From Ectobius pallidus (lineage: Eukaryota > Arthropoda > Insecta > Blattodea > Ectobiidae), in the NCBI GenBank assembly GCA_964059195.1, contig CAXKWD010000013.1, positions 24,838,611 to 24,902,610 on the forward strand: DNA of 64,000 nt. The letters are read 5' to 3'. The translations under genes were made by a program, and so were the position numbers. The notes under the pieces were generated by a model. It was not told where the DNA came from. It made no database searches and saw only the letters and a list, made by a program, of their open reading frames with translations. Below, one piece after another: positions 46,174-57,775 of the stretch. Numbering within the stretch: the stretch's first letter is position 1; every line of letters begins with the position of its first letter.

Positions 46174-46790
46174 TTATTGACATTGAGCTTAAAACCTATA
46201 GACGTCAAGAATTAATATAAGAATACATATAAATTTTAAAATTATAAGTCAGGTAACAGAGACAGTTAAGCAATTGTACATACCATAATAACATGTACCA
46301 GCATCACTTAGAAATTTACATATACAAGTTTCTCCTCCAGAAATTACCAGTAACATTAGAAAGATTGATCTTGTCATTTAGGAATTCTTGAATGTTGTGA
46401 TATGGTGTAGATACCAACCACATATGTAGAGACTTTTTAAATTTAGGAGCAGACTGTTGCAGTAGTTCAATAGGAAGGTTGTTATATAATTTTACACCTT
46501 TGTCTATGGTAAGGTAAGTATATACGTTGATTATTTCTTGTATAATATGAATGTATGTCTTGTCTTTTTTTAATTATATTTAAATTATTTTTTACATAAA
46601 TAAGTACTGTGTGTAAGTTTATTACTGTCATGATTCCCAGATTGATGAATAATGCTTTGCAATGAGTTAACTTGTGAGAATTTGTTATTTTTCTAATAAC
46701 CTTTTTCTGCAGTGTGAGAATGTCGCTCACATTACTATTGTTACCCTAGAGTAAGATTCCGTATGATATTATACTACGAAAGAAGGATGA
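46131..46790 (-). pseudogene. Jockey/CR1-like retrotransposon 3' end
   Basis: The minus strand encodes ILTLQKKVIRKITNSHKLTH, CKALFINLGIMTVINLHTVL, DIHSYYTRNNQ, then after one frame change near 46515 GVKLYNNLPIELLQQSAPKF, KKSLHMWLVSTPYHNIQEFL, and a stop at 46316-46318. The LQKR.IRII and DIHSYNTR motifs are hallmarks of the post-RT region of jockey/CR1-type elements. The 3' untranslated region ends in CAATAAATTATTATT, whose ATT repeats (46131-46172 on the plus strand as AAT) are the tail. The RT is missing; the copy is 5'-truncated. Confidence 0.82.
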
Positions 46791-48404
46791 AGCTATGAAA
46801 TTTTAAATTTAGACTGCGATTAGATACCCTAATATTTGAAATTTAAATTAATTAAACTTGAGTAGTAGTAGATATCATCTTGAAACTTAAAGAAGGCAAA
46901 ATAGGCAGTTCTTACGTATGTAATCGGAACATGATTTTTTAGCTTTTCTATTAAGAATAATGTCTGCTCGAAACCTCTCTAACGTGAGTCCGATTCGATG
47001 GGCTACCTCACTTGGTCCATATAAATCAGAAAGCACAGTATACCGTTTAGAATATTGATTTAGTTATTAGTGTTCACTGTACTGTGCTTTCTTCAAACTA
47101 TCATAGGTATAATTTAATGAAAAATAGCATAATTTTTTGTGGCAATACAAAACTTTTACACAAATTGTAGGAAAACGTTAGTGAAATTCAATAAAATCGA
47201 CTTCCTTATGGTGAAACAGGAAGAAAGATACTTTGTGACATCTTCAAAAAGGCATGCATTTTACATAGCCTTTATTTTTATTTGACTTTTAACATTCTAT
47301 GCACTTCAAAAAAATAATACTTGCGCATTTCTTTAGGGTAAATTTATTTTACGGAAAAGTCCTACTTCGAGAACTATGTGAAAGTAATAATTAAGATTTT
47401 GCATATAAGGTTAGTAGACATATAATGTAAAACTCAAAATCCTATAGCGAAATTCCAGATTATTAACAAACCGTCTAAAGAAGCAAGGCTGAAAGAACGA
47501 CAAGCAATATTAAACTTGAGGGCGTGACGTCACACACCCTTACAAAATAACCGCAAAGTAGGAGGGGATAAAGACAAGTTCGTCTTGTAGCGCGGGAACA
47601 TGTACGCATAAATATTGTTGTTTGAGGTGCCCTTCAACTTTTGTAATAACGTATAACATAACAAAATCACTCATGGCGACATTAATGTGGAAGACGTTAA
47701 AAAAAAATACAAAGGGGCATTTGGTTTAATGCTCTTAAATATCGAAATAACTTAATCCAAGAAGGTGAATGAATTAAACCATATCAAAATACTTAAAAAA
47801 AATGTTGTGCCTTACACCTGAATGTATAAAGTTAGATAAATATGCTAAATAAAGCTAATTGATTAATTACCCATTAATTGAGGAAGATCTTAAAGCTCAT
47901 CAAAGTGAGAAGAGAATAAATAAGTATACAATATGGCCACTATGGCAGTAACAGAAGTTAGGCCTATGTTGAGGATGGGGCAGCGTCGCGCAGTCTCAGC
48001 ACGCCCGAATAAAGTTCAAACTTCAGAGGTAATGAATGTTGATAGCAAGATAGAACTAATGGAATGAGACAAAATACAAGGAGATCTGTCGTTTGAGAAT
48101 AGGAATTTAGACTTTGTGACCCATTGGCGTCTGACGACGAAGCACTTTGTAACTATGGCAACAAGTTTGGTTTAGTAAATTTAACAAATTAGCCAGCCCT
48201 GTGAGAAATAAATAAAATAAAAGACATACAAGTCCTTTGCGGTCATCCTTTCTCATAAACCTGCCGGTCAACATCACCTAGGTAAGATGTTATCAATCAA
48301 AGTCTCATTGGTAGTACTAGTAACCACAGCTCTACTTTCCACTTTTTCTTTAATCGAAGGTGCTCTGAAATCATGTAACTGTTTTCCAGTGAATTCTGCA
48401 CGTA
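46791..48404. other. No gene recognised
   Basis: AT-rich. A 69-codon minus frame (48274-48483) and a 61-codon plus frame (48287-48472) overlap the left end of the next element and have no known domain. Confidence 0.4.
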
Positions 48405-49054
48405 TACTAAAAGCGGATCGAAAAGTAACGCATAATTTTTTTTCTGCATTAGTATTGCGGCTGGGATGTTGAACTTTCACCAAGATGGAGTTTGAAGCTT
48501 CCGCTATGGACGTTATTTTGTTCTAATGTGTAGCTCTAGCGAGAGAAGCGTGAACTATGCAACAAAGACGACGCGCATGTTACTATCGTTCAGTTGTGAA
48601 GAGCAGCGAGGTGTAGTGCGATTTTTATGGGCTAAGAGAAATTCACAGGGACATGCTGATGGTGTCAAACTTCTTCACGACAATACTCGCTCCCATGTTG
48701 CTGCAGCTGTTCGTGAGAAAATCAACAAATTTGGTTGGGAGGTGCTCCAGCATCCTCCATACAATCCAGACCTGGCACCGTTGGACTTTCATTTGTTTGG
48801 TCCCATGAAGAAATTCCTGGCCAGTAAACGCTTTTCGTCAGATGCAGATATGAAAACAGCAGTCTGCAGATGACTTCTATGAACAGGGTGTTTTGAAACT
48901 GGTATCACGATGGAAGAAATGTGTTGAGAAAGTTGTCGACTATACAGAAAAATAGATGAAAGATGTCCTTTCATGCGTGCATTTGTTTGTAATTGTACCT
49001 ATTAAACTTTTTGTAAAAAGATTATTGTGCGTTACTTTTCGATCTACTCTCGTA
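48405..49054 (+). mobile_element. Mariner element, internally deleted, both TIRs
   Basis: The left end TACTAAAAGCGGATCGAAAA and the right end, reversed, TACGAGAGTAGATCGAAAAG share GATCGAAAAGTAACGCA. TA at the left edge fits the mariner target. Length 650 bp against about 1.3 kb for a full mariner, so about half is missing. Inside is the broken transposase at 48580-48954. Confidence 0.85.
48580..48954 (+). pseudogene. Deleted mariner transposase
   Basis: The frame encodes FSCEEQRGVVRFLWAKRNSQ from the N-terminal helix-turn-helix region, then jumps within about ten residues to GVKLLHDNTRSHVAAAV. That skips most of the DNA-binding domain and the first catalytic Asp (the GDETW block). The HDN Asp and the later Asp in NPDLAPLDFHLF are 34 residues apart, the DD34D spacing of mariner. 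After 48870 the frame shifts by one and continues as DFYEQGVLKLVSRWKKCVEK to a stop near 48954. No active enzyme is possible. Two lesions, one large in-frame deletion and one shift. Confidence 0.85.
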
Positions 49055-50087
49055 ATTTCAAGGTAGAATGCAAACCTTCCTCAATCACAGTTGCAGGTAA
49101 TGAAAGTAGTGTTTGAACAGGTTTTCATTGACTGACATTGACATTCTAGAAATATGGTCTGTCTGGAGTTTCTCAGCTCCTTAAGGGGCATATTGATAGT
49201 GTTGTCTATAAATTGGAACGATTCTTATAATAAAGACAGTGGGAATGGGAAGCGACCACGTTTAACCAATTTTAAAGCATCCTATACGTTTATGATCACA
49301 CGTCAACAATTTTTCACAAAAGTATGATGTATGGCAACTGTAAGAAGAGTCGGAACTAGTTTACGCAACAAACACGAAATAAATCAGACGATATATTCTT
49401 CAAACGACAGCATTTTATCATTTGATATATTCGCAGTTTAGGGGGCTTAACATATTGCAAACTTCCTTCGAAAGTGACACACTTTGAAACGACTTAGAGC
49501 CAGCAAGAAAAGAAAGAGTTTGTGTGGCAAACATAAGTATAATACAGTAAAGTCTATTGCGATGCACCGTACGCAATAGAATTGTCTATAGAAGCGTAAA
49601 CAATCCGTTCCCGTCAGTAGTATTAAGGAAGAAGGGTTCGATTAATTTTATAATATCCATGGCCAGGAGTTCTGAGTAAACTAGGTATTTATCAGTAACT
49701 TTATTAATTCATTAGTATTTATTACGTATACTACGAGTGTTTTGTATAGGTATGTAGAAATTGAAATTGTAAGAATTGTATGCTCAGTAAATTAAAAAAA
49801 AAATAGTGATTTACGTATATACTGCACTGTCTAGTGAACCTAAGCTAACGTAAAGTAAAAAAAAAAGTATAACGTGTATATCGAAATGTCAGTGTTACTA
49901 CTTATCCTAATCGTAATGACAGATGTGAAGTGTATAGAACTACCTGACAACTTTTCTAAGTAACATTCCTGATGCAATTCCTTGTTACGTAATGCTCTCA
50001 AAATTATTTGCTCCTACTCGACTCCGAATAGAAAGTAACAAGGAAAGGTTGTGTATGAAATAATTTTCCCCTTTTAATCATCAGGTG
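49055..50087. other. No gene recognised
   Basis: AT-rich; no frame over 60 codons. A short palindromic word CTATTGCG...CGCAATAG lies near 49554-49579. Confidence 0.45.
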
Positions 50088-50455
50088 GGGTTTTTTCTGG
50101 GGTTTTTCCTCACCTTTGAGACAAATGTCGGGTAACTTTAGGCCCTTGTGGTCCCCAGATATCATCTGGCCGTCATTATCATCTTCATCCCATCCTCGCC
50201 TTGTTTAGAGTGAGTGTGTGTGTGTGTGTGAATGGTGTGTCTCGTCCTATGTGTTCGTGTTGTCTCGGAGGTGGCCCCGGCATTGGGCTGATCACTCATC
50301 CGGGGAGGCCCTCCATGTCCTTGTCTGGTCAAAAAAGTATGTATGTGATCAAAAGATAATCCCTCTCCCGACAGGTCGCGGCCCTGTAAGTCCCGGGCGG
50401 CTTGGGTCGCTTAAACCCTAAAAGGGAGAGGTTAAACTACGAGAAAGAATCATCA
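50088..50455 (+). repeat. Dispersed SINE-like repeat, copy 3 of 3
   Basis: It begins GGGGTTTTTTCTGGGGTTTT and CCTCACCTTTGAGACAAATG, then follows the body shared with 22705-23010 and 570-760. It contains a small (GT)n at 50213-50230. The 67-codon frame at 50218-50421 is internal to the repeat. Confidence 0.82.
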
Positions 50456-52187
50456 GAAGGTCTAATTTTTTCTTGTCGGGGTCGCATTTATGATAAAATA
50501 CAACTGGGGCTAATTTTATGGCTACATCACACGTCACCCTAACAAGTTAAAATGAAAACTTTGTAACATACATTTTTTCACTTATTTCGTCAGCGTCAGA
50601 ATTTATTTTCTTGATTCCTATTTTACTGTTGGTATTTCAAGATCTTGACAAATATATTTGCTACTGATGTATCAGAGACTTTTATCAATAGTTCGTATCG
50701 TTTTGGATTGGAAACGTTCTAGAACAAGAAAGTTATTGCTAACGCTCACACCTTGATGTCAGGAACGAAGCGACCCTTCTTAATCACAATTATAAATTTC
50801 AAACCTTTAGATACTATACACCGCCACAATAATGAAAAAAGAAAATACACCTGATATCACAGTAGGCAAAGACTTAAACTATTAATCTATGTAGCAGGCC
50901 TTTACTTCACAAATAAAAAAATAATGAAAAACATCAACACAACAATTAGTGAAAATGATCCTTACCGGACAATATGCAAAATAATTTAGAAGAAAATAAT
51001 TCATCTCGAATAGCGGTTTTAGATTCACATTTGCTTGCGCTGAGTCTTGTGTATTGTCGAAGAAGTCGATTTTATTTGTTGGATAGTGAATATGATCGTG
51101 AACTATATTCATTATTTATCTAAGTTGTATGGTAGGAATACAATTTCGTGTATCAAATCACGTATCCACACTTCCGATCATTCTGAAACTCATTCACGTA
51201 ACTTGTTAGTACTAATTGACATAACTCGGGTACTTGATATGGGGAAATGTAGTGTGTGCTTTGGTCATGTTCTTAATCTCATATCACATGCAAAATGGCC
51301 CGCAGCGAGGCTTATGGCCTGCCAACTACATTTCCATCAACCCTCAGTGGTTTCAAACCTTGATTACTCAGAATAATTGTCATCTCAAACCTTTCATATA
51401 GCCAGCCTACAATAATAACACATTATGCAAAGGCCTATAGTGACATGTATTAAGACACGAGTATGTTGATTATAAAACGATCGCAGATGGTTTCATAATT
51501 TTCGCACAGGTGTCCTAATTATCATTATATTCAAGTTACCTGCGATTGTTTTTGTTCGACCGTAATTAAATGTTAAAGTTTCGATATTTTAGACTCATGA
51601 AGGAAAAGAAAAATGCTGACAAATTCAATCTTCTGCGAAAGATAGCAGATAATGGCGTACGGTCAAGTCGAAACTTGTTCTTGGTTATTTTCTTTAAACC
51701 AACGGATTTTTTACAAGACGAAATTAACTCAGTAGAATATAATATTAAAATTAACACGCACAGAATTGAGTTTATTTTAAATACAGGTTGTTTATTACGC
51801 AGTTTGATTTACTGATATCACGGATCCAAATCGTTTCGTGTTCGACAGTGATAATCGATACCACAAAAATCTGTTTCGAAATGATTACACTGAAAAACAA
51901 AAACAAAAAAAAAAAATAGAATCGGAGGATATCTCGGTATCCAACACTTGTTCTAAGACAATTGAAACGTGCTGATTCAGAATATGCAAACCATTTGTCT
52001 CTATCACCCATGGTTTTTTATATACATCTTCAACTATTTATATATCATTAGAACACTTACTGATACAGAGAGTACTAATGAACATGGCGTTAGCTAAGAA
52101 AATAGTGTGATTGAGTCACAGGACACATATTCTGTACATAAATATGTAGTTAAAGGCATAATGCAAACATAAAATCCAAGAAAATTG
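50456..52187. other. No gene recognised
   Basis: Short frames on both strands (76, 109, 81, 63 and 79 codons) overlap each other and lack known domains. An A-run sits near 51896-51917. Confidence 0.4.
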
Positions 52188-53004
52188 CTATACTTTCTTA
52201 ATGTAAGCTGTGTTTGGTTTGAATTTCTTGACTGTAGACTTGTGTTTGTGATGAGCATTTGGTATGTCACGCTGAAGCGTCCAGCAGTAGTCAGCCAATG
52301 TTGCTGCACTCCATCGAACCTGATCCTGTGACTCCATCGCCGAAATGTCCTGATGAAAACGTTCACCATGTTCGTCACTGACTGAACCTATGTTCTCAGG
52401 GAAGAAGTCAAGATGTGAATCAAGGAGTTGAATTTTGAGGGACATGTTGCAACCCAGCTGTTTGTATGCACTAATGCACTTCTGCACGACATTCACATAG
52501 TCACCAGATTTATAATTTCCAAGAAAATTGGTCACGACTGATTTGAATGCTACCCATGCATGTCTTTCAGCACCATTCAGTAAATCTTGGAAGTGGCCGT
52601 CAGCAAATATCTTCCTTATTTGTGGACCTATGAATACACCTGCTTTCACTTTTGCATAACTCAACTCCGGAAACGTGTTGCAAAAGTACCGAAAAGCATC
52701 TGAATTGTTGTCTAGTGCCTTCACGAAATTCTTCTTGAGCCCCAGCTTGATGTGAAGCGGTGGCATGATAACTTTGTCACAGTCAATCAACGGTACACGA
52801 AGGACATTTTTATTTCCTGGCTGCAGTCTGTCTCTGATCGTCCAATATTTCTTTATGTAGTGGTGTTTTCTATCTCTGCTGTCCCATTTGCAGATAAAAC
52901 AGCAGTACGGTGTATCCCGTCTGCATTCCCATGAGAATTGTGATAACTTTTAAATCACCGCAGATATACCATTTATACTTGTGATAGCGTATTTTTTTCA
53001 AGAA
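52188..53004 (-). pseudogene. Broken member of a multi-copy insect protein family
   Basis: The minus strand encodes, from about 53004, KIRYHKYKWYICGDLKVITI and LMGMQTGYT. After a frame change near 52908 it continues YCCFICKWDSRDRKHHYIKK, YWTIRDRLQPGNKNVLRVPL, then the 200-codon frame 52790-52188 with PPLHIKLGLKKNFVKAL, GAERHAWVAFKSVVTNFLGN, YKSGDYVNVVQKCISAYKQL, SHLDFFPENIGSVSDEHGER and FHQDISAME. I recall this conserved block from many uncharacterised, repeated arthropod proteins; it may come from a mobile element, and its function is unknown to me. The shift fits loss of two bases (T-K-Y to T-Y). The upstream N-terminal part was not found, so this is a C-terminal piece. Confidence 0.65.
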
Positions 53005-53319
53005 GTAGCGACATGGATTCGCGATATCGAAAATATTTTGATATTTTACATTAAGTATAACTGATTTCACAAATGACACAACAGTGTAGGCCTATGACGT
53101 TGCATGAAAAATTACTAAAAACTACATAAAGATTTTGATAAACGGTGTTCAGTGAAAATTATTTTTTTGTTGATATCTTCAAAACCTGACGTGATAGAGC
53201 GAAACGGTTTCCAGAATTGAAATCAGCATAAAAAAACTGCATTAGAAAAGGTATACAGCATGTCAGATATCTACAGCTTGTTTATCAGTGTTATCATTAT
53301 GATTCCGTTACGATACATG
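53005..53319. other. No gene seen
   Basis: Short spacer between the pseudogene and the next mariner. It contains TAGGCCTA at 53087-53094. Confidence 0.4.
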
Positions 53320-53494
53320 TACGAGGGGGAGTCCGAAAATAAGATTCCCATGTATTTTTTTCCCAGGAAATCGAACAGCAATGGGGGGAACCAGACATCG
53401 GTTGAACGCGAAAGATACCCATACACCATCGTGATGGCAATGACTTTCTGTGTTGATAAATTTCATGTTGCATTATCCTACGAGGGATTTGTAT

Positions 53495-53685
53495 GTCGTG
53501 TATAAGATAATTCCACCTATTCCCTCGTATAAAATGTTTTGGTTAAAATATCAGCTCATAGCTTTGTCAAATCTAAATTTTACACTTGTCAAATATTATA
53601 AAACATAATTCAAAATTATAGCTGTCAATTTTCGTGTTATTTGGACAATATATTTCGGCTATTCAGCCATCTTCAGGTCCTTTTT
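53495..53685 (+). repeat. Penelope-like terminal-repeat candidate nested in mariner
   Basis: It aligns with 31855-32030. A short inverted word TACGAGGGA...TCCCTCGTA (53479-53487 and about 53522-53530) lies at its left. The right part contains the hammerhead-like core at 53653-53676 on the minus strand. Interruption of a mariner by this stretch shows it inserted later, or that the mariner captured it. Confidence 0.55.
53653..53676 (-). ncRNA. Hammerhead-ribozyme-like core C
   Basis: Minus strand: CTGAAGA (53676-53670), T, stem GGCT, loop GAAT, stem AGCC, then GAAA (53656-53653). This fits CUGANGA-stem II-GAAA exactly. A GTC word follows about ten bases later and could be a cleavage triplet, but stem I pairing beyond it is poor. 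Confidence 0.4.
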
Positions 53686-53699
53686 CTTTCTCCAGGTGA

Positions 53700-54085
53700 T
53701 CTTGTTTCGTTCGTTAATCCATTACGACTTTCTGTTTCGGATTGTGACGGGGATGAAACGTGGGTAGACGATTTCACGCCCCAATCGAAGGCCGCATCTA
53801 TGGAGTGGAAACTTCCGTCATCACCTGTCCGAAAGAAGTTCATAACAACGCCCTCTGCAGGTAAAGTGCTCCTCACAGTGTTCTGGGACGATCAAGGGGT
53901 TTTGTTGCTGGACATTTTGGAGGACGGAACAATCACTGCTAGCGGCCTGGCCTTCTCCAATCTGGCGTTGTGTTCTTGGATGACAATGCGAGACCACACT
54001 TGACGACGGCAACGCAAAACCACATTGCAACTCTTGGTTGGGAGCGCAGAGCCCTGATTTTTTTTTCCAGAAGGGCTTTTTGAAG
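53700..54085 (+). pseudogene. Mariner transposase catalytic part, broken
   Basis: The frame to 54003 encodes GDETWVDDFTPQSKAASMEW, KLPSSPVRKKFITTPSAGKV, and LLTVFWDDQGVLLLDILEDG. This holds the first catalytic Asp (GDETW) and the WD.QG block of mariner. Near 53965 the frame shifts, and the next block reads VFLDDNARPHLTTATQNHIA then TLGWERRAL, with the second catalytic Asp (HDNARPH form). It stops before the third Asp (SPDLAPSD is not seen) and goes straight to degraded tail sequence. The N-terminal DNA-binding domain is also missing. Dead copy. Confidence 0.85.
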
Positions 54086-54241
54086 CCTATAAAGCGGTAT
54101 GACAAATGTCTTAATGTACGTGGTAATAATGTGGAAAAATAAATTTACGTCTTACCTTTAATGTCTCATTGTAGTTTTTGTCTTTCATCCACACCTCTGT
54201 ACACTCGCCAGGGGAAACTTATTTTCGGACTCACCCTCGTA

Positions 54242-55239
54242 ATAAGTTGAACAAAAGGAAGTTTTCATGTCAAAAGTCAAAAGTATAATTAAATTACATT
54301 TTATTACGAACTATAAACGAATGGCTTTTGAATGCTACTCTATTTTATAAGTAATTACTTTAAATGCACCTAACTCCGGTAATAATCGAGATGTTCACAT
54401 GATACAACGTTTATTGCGAAGGTTACTTATTTTCTTAATAGAAATGCATTAAAAGAAAAAAAATCTACCCAACCTTACGTTAACACCATTAATATATGGA
54501 GAGTAACTTATAAAAAAATACATTAAAGAATCATAGGTGATTGAACACTAAACTACGTTGCGCTACATTCCATGGTAGGGCAGAGCCTACCATACAACCG
54601 CTGCGCCATCTACCCCTGTGTATCACTATTAACTTTAATGGCAGAGGACTGATTTTGGGGCATGGGGTTAGCACGCCGACTCCAACTGCCATTATTGATG
54701 GTTTTCTTTAAGAAAGACGGTTATTCTTTATTAAGTAGATATTCAGTTGTCCTCACGAGGCTGGGTGCAACCTGCACCTGACCTCCCTACCCAGAAAAAT
54801 GTACGAGGTGTCGGAGATCAATACCAGGCGTCCAATTAAGTAGTCAGTAAGTGTATAAAGCAAACGAAATAAAGCAAAAACGTTAGATTCTGCAAAAGAA
54901 GTATGCTCTCAAAATATAAAACACAATGTTATATGTAGAATATTAGTCATATAATAAGATTATAGTAACATGTAATGAATTAGTTGGATTCATCAGCTAA
55001 ACTCTCTTTTTTAAAGCAGTGAGGAAAACATAGGCCTATTATAGGATCATTCAATCAGCATGAAAATAATATTCTATGCGATTGGGACATGATTACACCT
55101 ATCCAACCGGATAAATAATTTCCTATGTACACTCAAATTTCACAAAATAATAATTTAATCCCTGACTTATAAATATGCAAATAATATTTTAAGTGTTAAA
55201 TTATAGCCATAAAATAGATGTCATTCTCATTATATACGG
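54242..55239. other. No gene; possible tRNA-like words near 54555-54620
   Basis: AT-rich. On the minus strand GTAGATGGCGCAGCGGTTG near 54600-54618 resembles an A box. No B box at tRNA spacing was recognised. Confidence 0.4.
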
Positions 55240-55500
55240 TTCTCTGTATCTGTATCTGGTACCCTATGATCCCCAGGTGGGGCGAAGGGGCCTCCAATGG
55301 AGGTTTCATTACCTATACTAATTTTTGATATGCTTATTTTCCGAGAAAGGGTAGAGGGACAGGTGGTAAGCCCATCGCCTCGCAACCCCCCTCTGGAAAC
55401 TAAGTATTTCTTGGACGTGAAAGGGCCGAGAAATTTTGTCCAGAGGCTCTAATTTAGGCTTGGAGTTCTTTTACGTGCCGTAAATCTAATATACGGTTAC
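55240..55500 (-). repeat. SINE 3' part, family of 61181
   Basis: Minus strand: GATTTACGGCACGTAAAAGA, CGGCCCTTTCACGTCC and GGAAAATAAGCATA align in order with 61310-61470 on the plus strand. The tRNA-like head is missing. Confidence 0.75.
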
Positions 55501-56179
55501 TTATTAATTATTAAAATAGAATTTTAACACAACATTTTACTAGGCTAAATTATGTAACTATAGTATATACTGAAATTGAAATATTTCACAATTACCTTGC
55601 TTGCTATAAATCTGACATTAAGACGACTGATGCAGTTATATTCCCTATTCTCAATTAGTGATAAACAGAAAAGTAGTAGCATTTACTACCGTAATGTAGT
55701 GAAATATGGAATTTACATTTGGCGCAGGTGAATATTTAGACCACATACCTGCTTGAATTTCTAAGAAGCTGAGAAAAATAAATAGCACCCGAGAGAAATC
55801 TTCTTGCTTCTAATTAAACACTTTAAAAAAGAAGCCCTGAGATAGAATCTTATCTTGCATTATTAATCATACAATTCTTACATGCATAGAATTCTGTCCT
55901 TTTGACCCGGGTTCAACTTTTTACTAGACTCTAACTCGTCCAATTGCATTATGAATTTCTATAATGAAACAGCTATTTAAGAACGTGCTGATGCAAAACG
56001 GCGAGAGAAAGAGTATACCTTGTTAAAAGTTTCCAACGAACATCATACCAATATTAATAGAAAGAATGCTGTGAAGTTATACCTGTATACTGGTTAATAC
56101 TATCTGATATTCCTATTTATAGTTGTTAGAAATGTCTGTTTTACGGTAAATACGTATGACACAGATAGGTACAAATTAG
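55501..56179. other. AT-rich, no gene seen
   Basis: No supported feature. Confidence 0.4.
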
Positions 56180-56858
56180 CATAGGTAATCCCACGAGAGT
56201 TGACGAGATTATCGATAGATTCGCGACTGCGCAGCAGGAGCAAATTTATCTGATGTAACTCGTGAACTCGAGTTGGATTTATTAAGACTATTCCATGAAT
56301 AAAAATGTAACGGATTATAAAAATAACAATTGCTTTCGTGCTTTGTAATATAAACACAAAACTAACAGCTGCGAGTTCACGACATACTACGAATCAACCA
56401 TCCATAAATCGGTTCAAGTTACCATGTCCTTGTTGTGCCCAGTGCTACGATTCGAGTTACCATGAGACCAGTGCTACCAATCGTGTATATAAGACATAGT
56501 TAACTTAATTCAGGTAAGCTAACAGCAGAACAGAATAAAAGCAGACGAACTGGCTTGCAGCGAATTGAAATTGTTTTTTTAATCTATGTAAATTTATATT
56601 ATTTCAATTTCCAAACAAGTTATATTGTATAAAATAATCTGTTTTCGTGCTGTTTTATGGTACAATGCGACGTATTAAGCACTGCACACTGAGCCTTACG
56701 TGTCCAGTAACGAGCAGCCCATTTTATAAGATAAAATGCCTTCATCATATTAATAGCAAGCATTTTATAAGATAAACGATCGTGATTGGTCTATATCCGA
56801 TGAATTGCTAAACGTTATTGGGCGATATCAAACACGCGGCATATGTGTGGAATAGTCA
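56180..56858 (+). repeat. Long direct repeat, copy 1
   Basis: From CATAGGTAATCCCACGAGAG to TAGTCA it aligns with 58632-59187 in the same orientation. An extra 70 bp sits near the left end here (GATTATCGATAGATTCGCG region) and some small indels. Conserved inside: TATATAAGACATAGTTAACTT (TATA-like, 56486) about 30 bp before ATTCAGGTAAG, and AGAATAAAAGC (56532). TATA plus AATAAA within a direct repeat pair is what an LTR would show, but the ends lack clear TG...CA, and no primer binding site follows. Confidence 0.85.
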
Positions 56859-57477
56859 CCACAAAAAAGTTGAAAAATATATTATTTTAATATTATAAAA
56901 TATGCAGGAAGTCATTAAAGTGGAAGGACTAATTAAAATATATGCATTTTTTCTGAAACTATAAATATCAATGCAAGATGCTGAAGTTTGCCCTAAGTCA
57001 GCCAAAAGAAAAATCTATTGTTAGGCGTATATGTTTAACGTTTTTTTTTTCTTTCTTTAAACTACATTTCTTACACCCGTTTTCCTGATAGCCCAATTCT
57101 GAATCTAATCAACAGAATTTTATGTAAAAATGCATGTAACTGCATGGACTGCAATGGCCAGAACCTGCATAAATATTCTTGTTATAAAAAGTAAGATTTC
57201 TTGAGAATCCGTTACCTGAATTTAGGATAAACAATTTAAAATATTACCTATTTAACTACAGACTTAGTTAAGAGCGAAATCCTACATTCTGACATAGCAA
57301 GTAACTGTTACTTGAAGAATACTTCATTTGTAAATTTAATTGCATGCTAAACAGTTTACATGGCCCTTGATGGAGTTTCAGTGTATTAATTGTAATTATG
57401 TATGAACCAGGTACACTAAAGAGGAAAAGTCGAATCTACACGATTTTTCAGTGCTTTAAGCTGTAATAATTTCGGTA
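56859..57477. other. AT-rich, no gene seen
   Basis: Sequence between the two direct repeats. No gag or pol frame. Confidence 0.45.

Positions 57478-57520
<43 letters not shown>
57478..57520. repeat. (ATT)n microsatellite
   Basis: A run of TTA/ATT triplets. Confidence 0.95.
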
Positions 57521-57522
<2 letters not shown>

Positions 57523-57544
57523 AGTAGGAACATAAAGTGGGTAT

Positions 57545-57775
57545 GCCGTGGCGCGGTATATTGACGCACTATTGCTGCAAAACGGAAGGTCGCGGCTTCG
57601 ATTCCTGATGAGATAGTTCATTTTTTAAATTGACCTTTCTTCCGATGGCACCACGGCCTTAAGGATCGTCTCAGCCTCTTACAGAAACTAGTACCAGAAG
57701 AAATCATGGGTGTGAAGACGGCCGGTGTTTAAGGCTGAAAAACTCACCACCTTAAAGGGCAAAAATTCTAAAAAA
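57545..57775 (+). repeat. tRNA-derived SINE
   Basis: CGTGGCGCGGTATATTGACG as A box region and GGTCGCGGCTTCGATTCCTG as B box arm, then a body with CACCACGGCCTTAAGGATCG and a closing AAGGGCAAAAATTCTAAAAA tail. Confidence 0.65.

Larger units (their letters stand above)
53320..54241 (+). mobile_element. Mariner element with both TIRs, nested repeat inside
   Basis: Left end TACGAGGGGGAGTCCGAAAA and right end reversed TACGAGGGTGAGTCCGAAAA match over nearly 30 bp (continuing TAAG.TTCCC). Length 922 bp, including a foreign stretch at about 53480-53690 related to the repeat at 31855. Outer parts are mariner: a short left region with leader, and the catalytic part at 53700-54060. Confidence 0.85.

Noticed and set aside
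53673..54105. Minus-strand frames of 67 and 94 codons
   Set aside because: Antisense to the mariner catalytic region; shadows.
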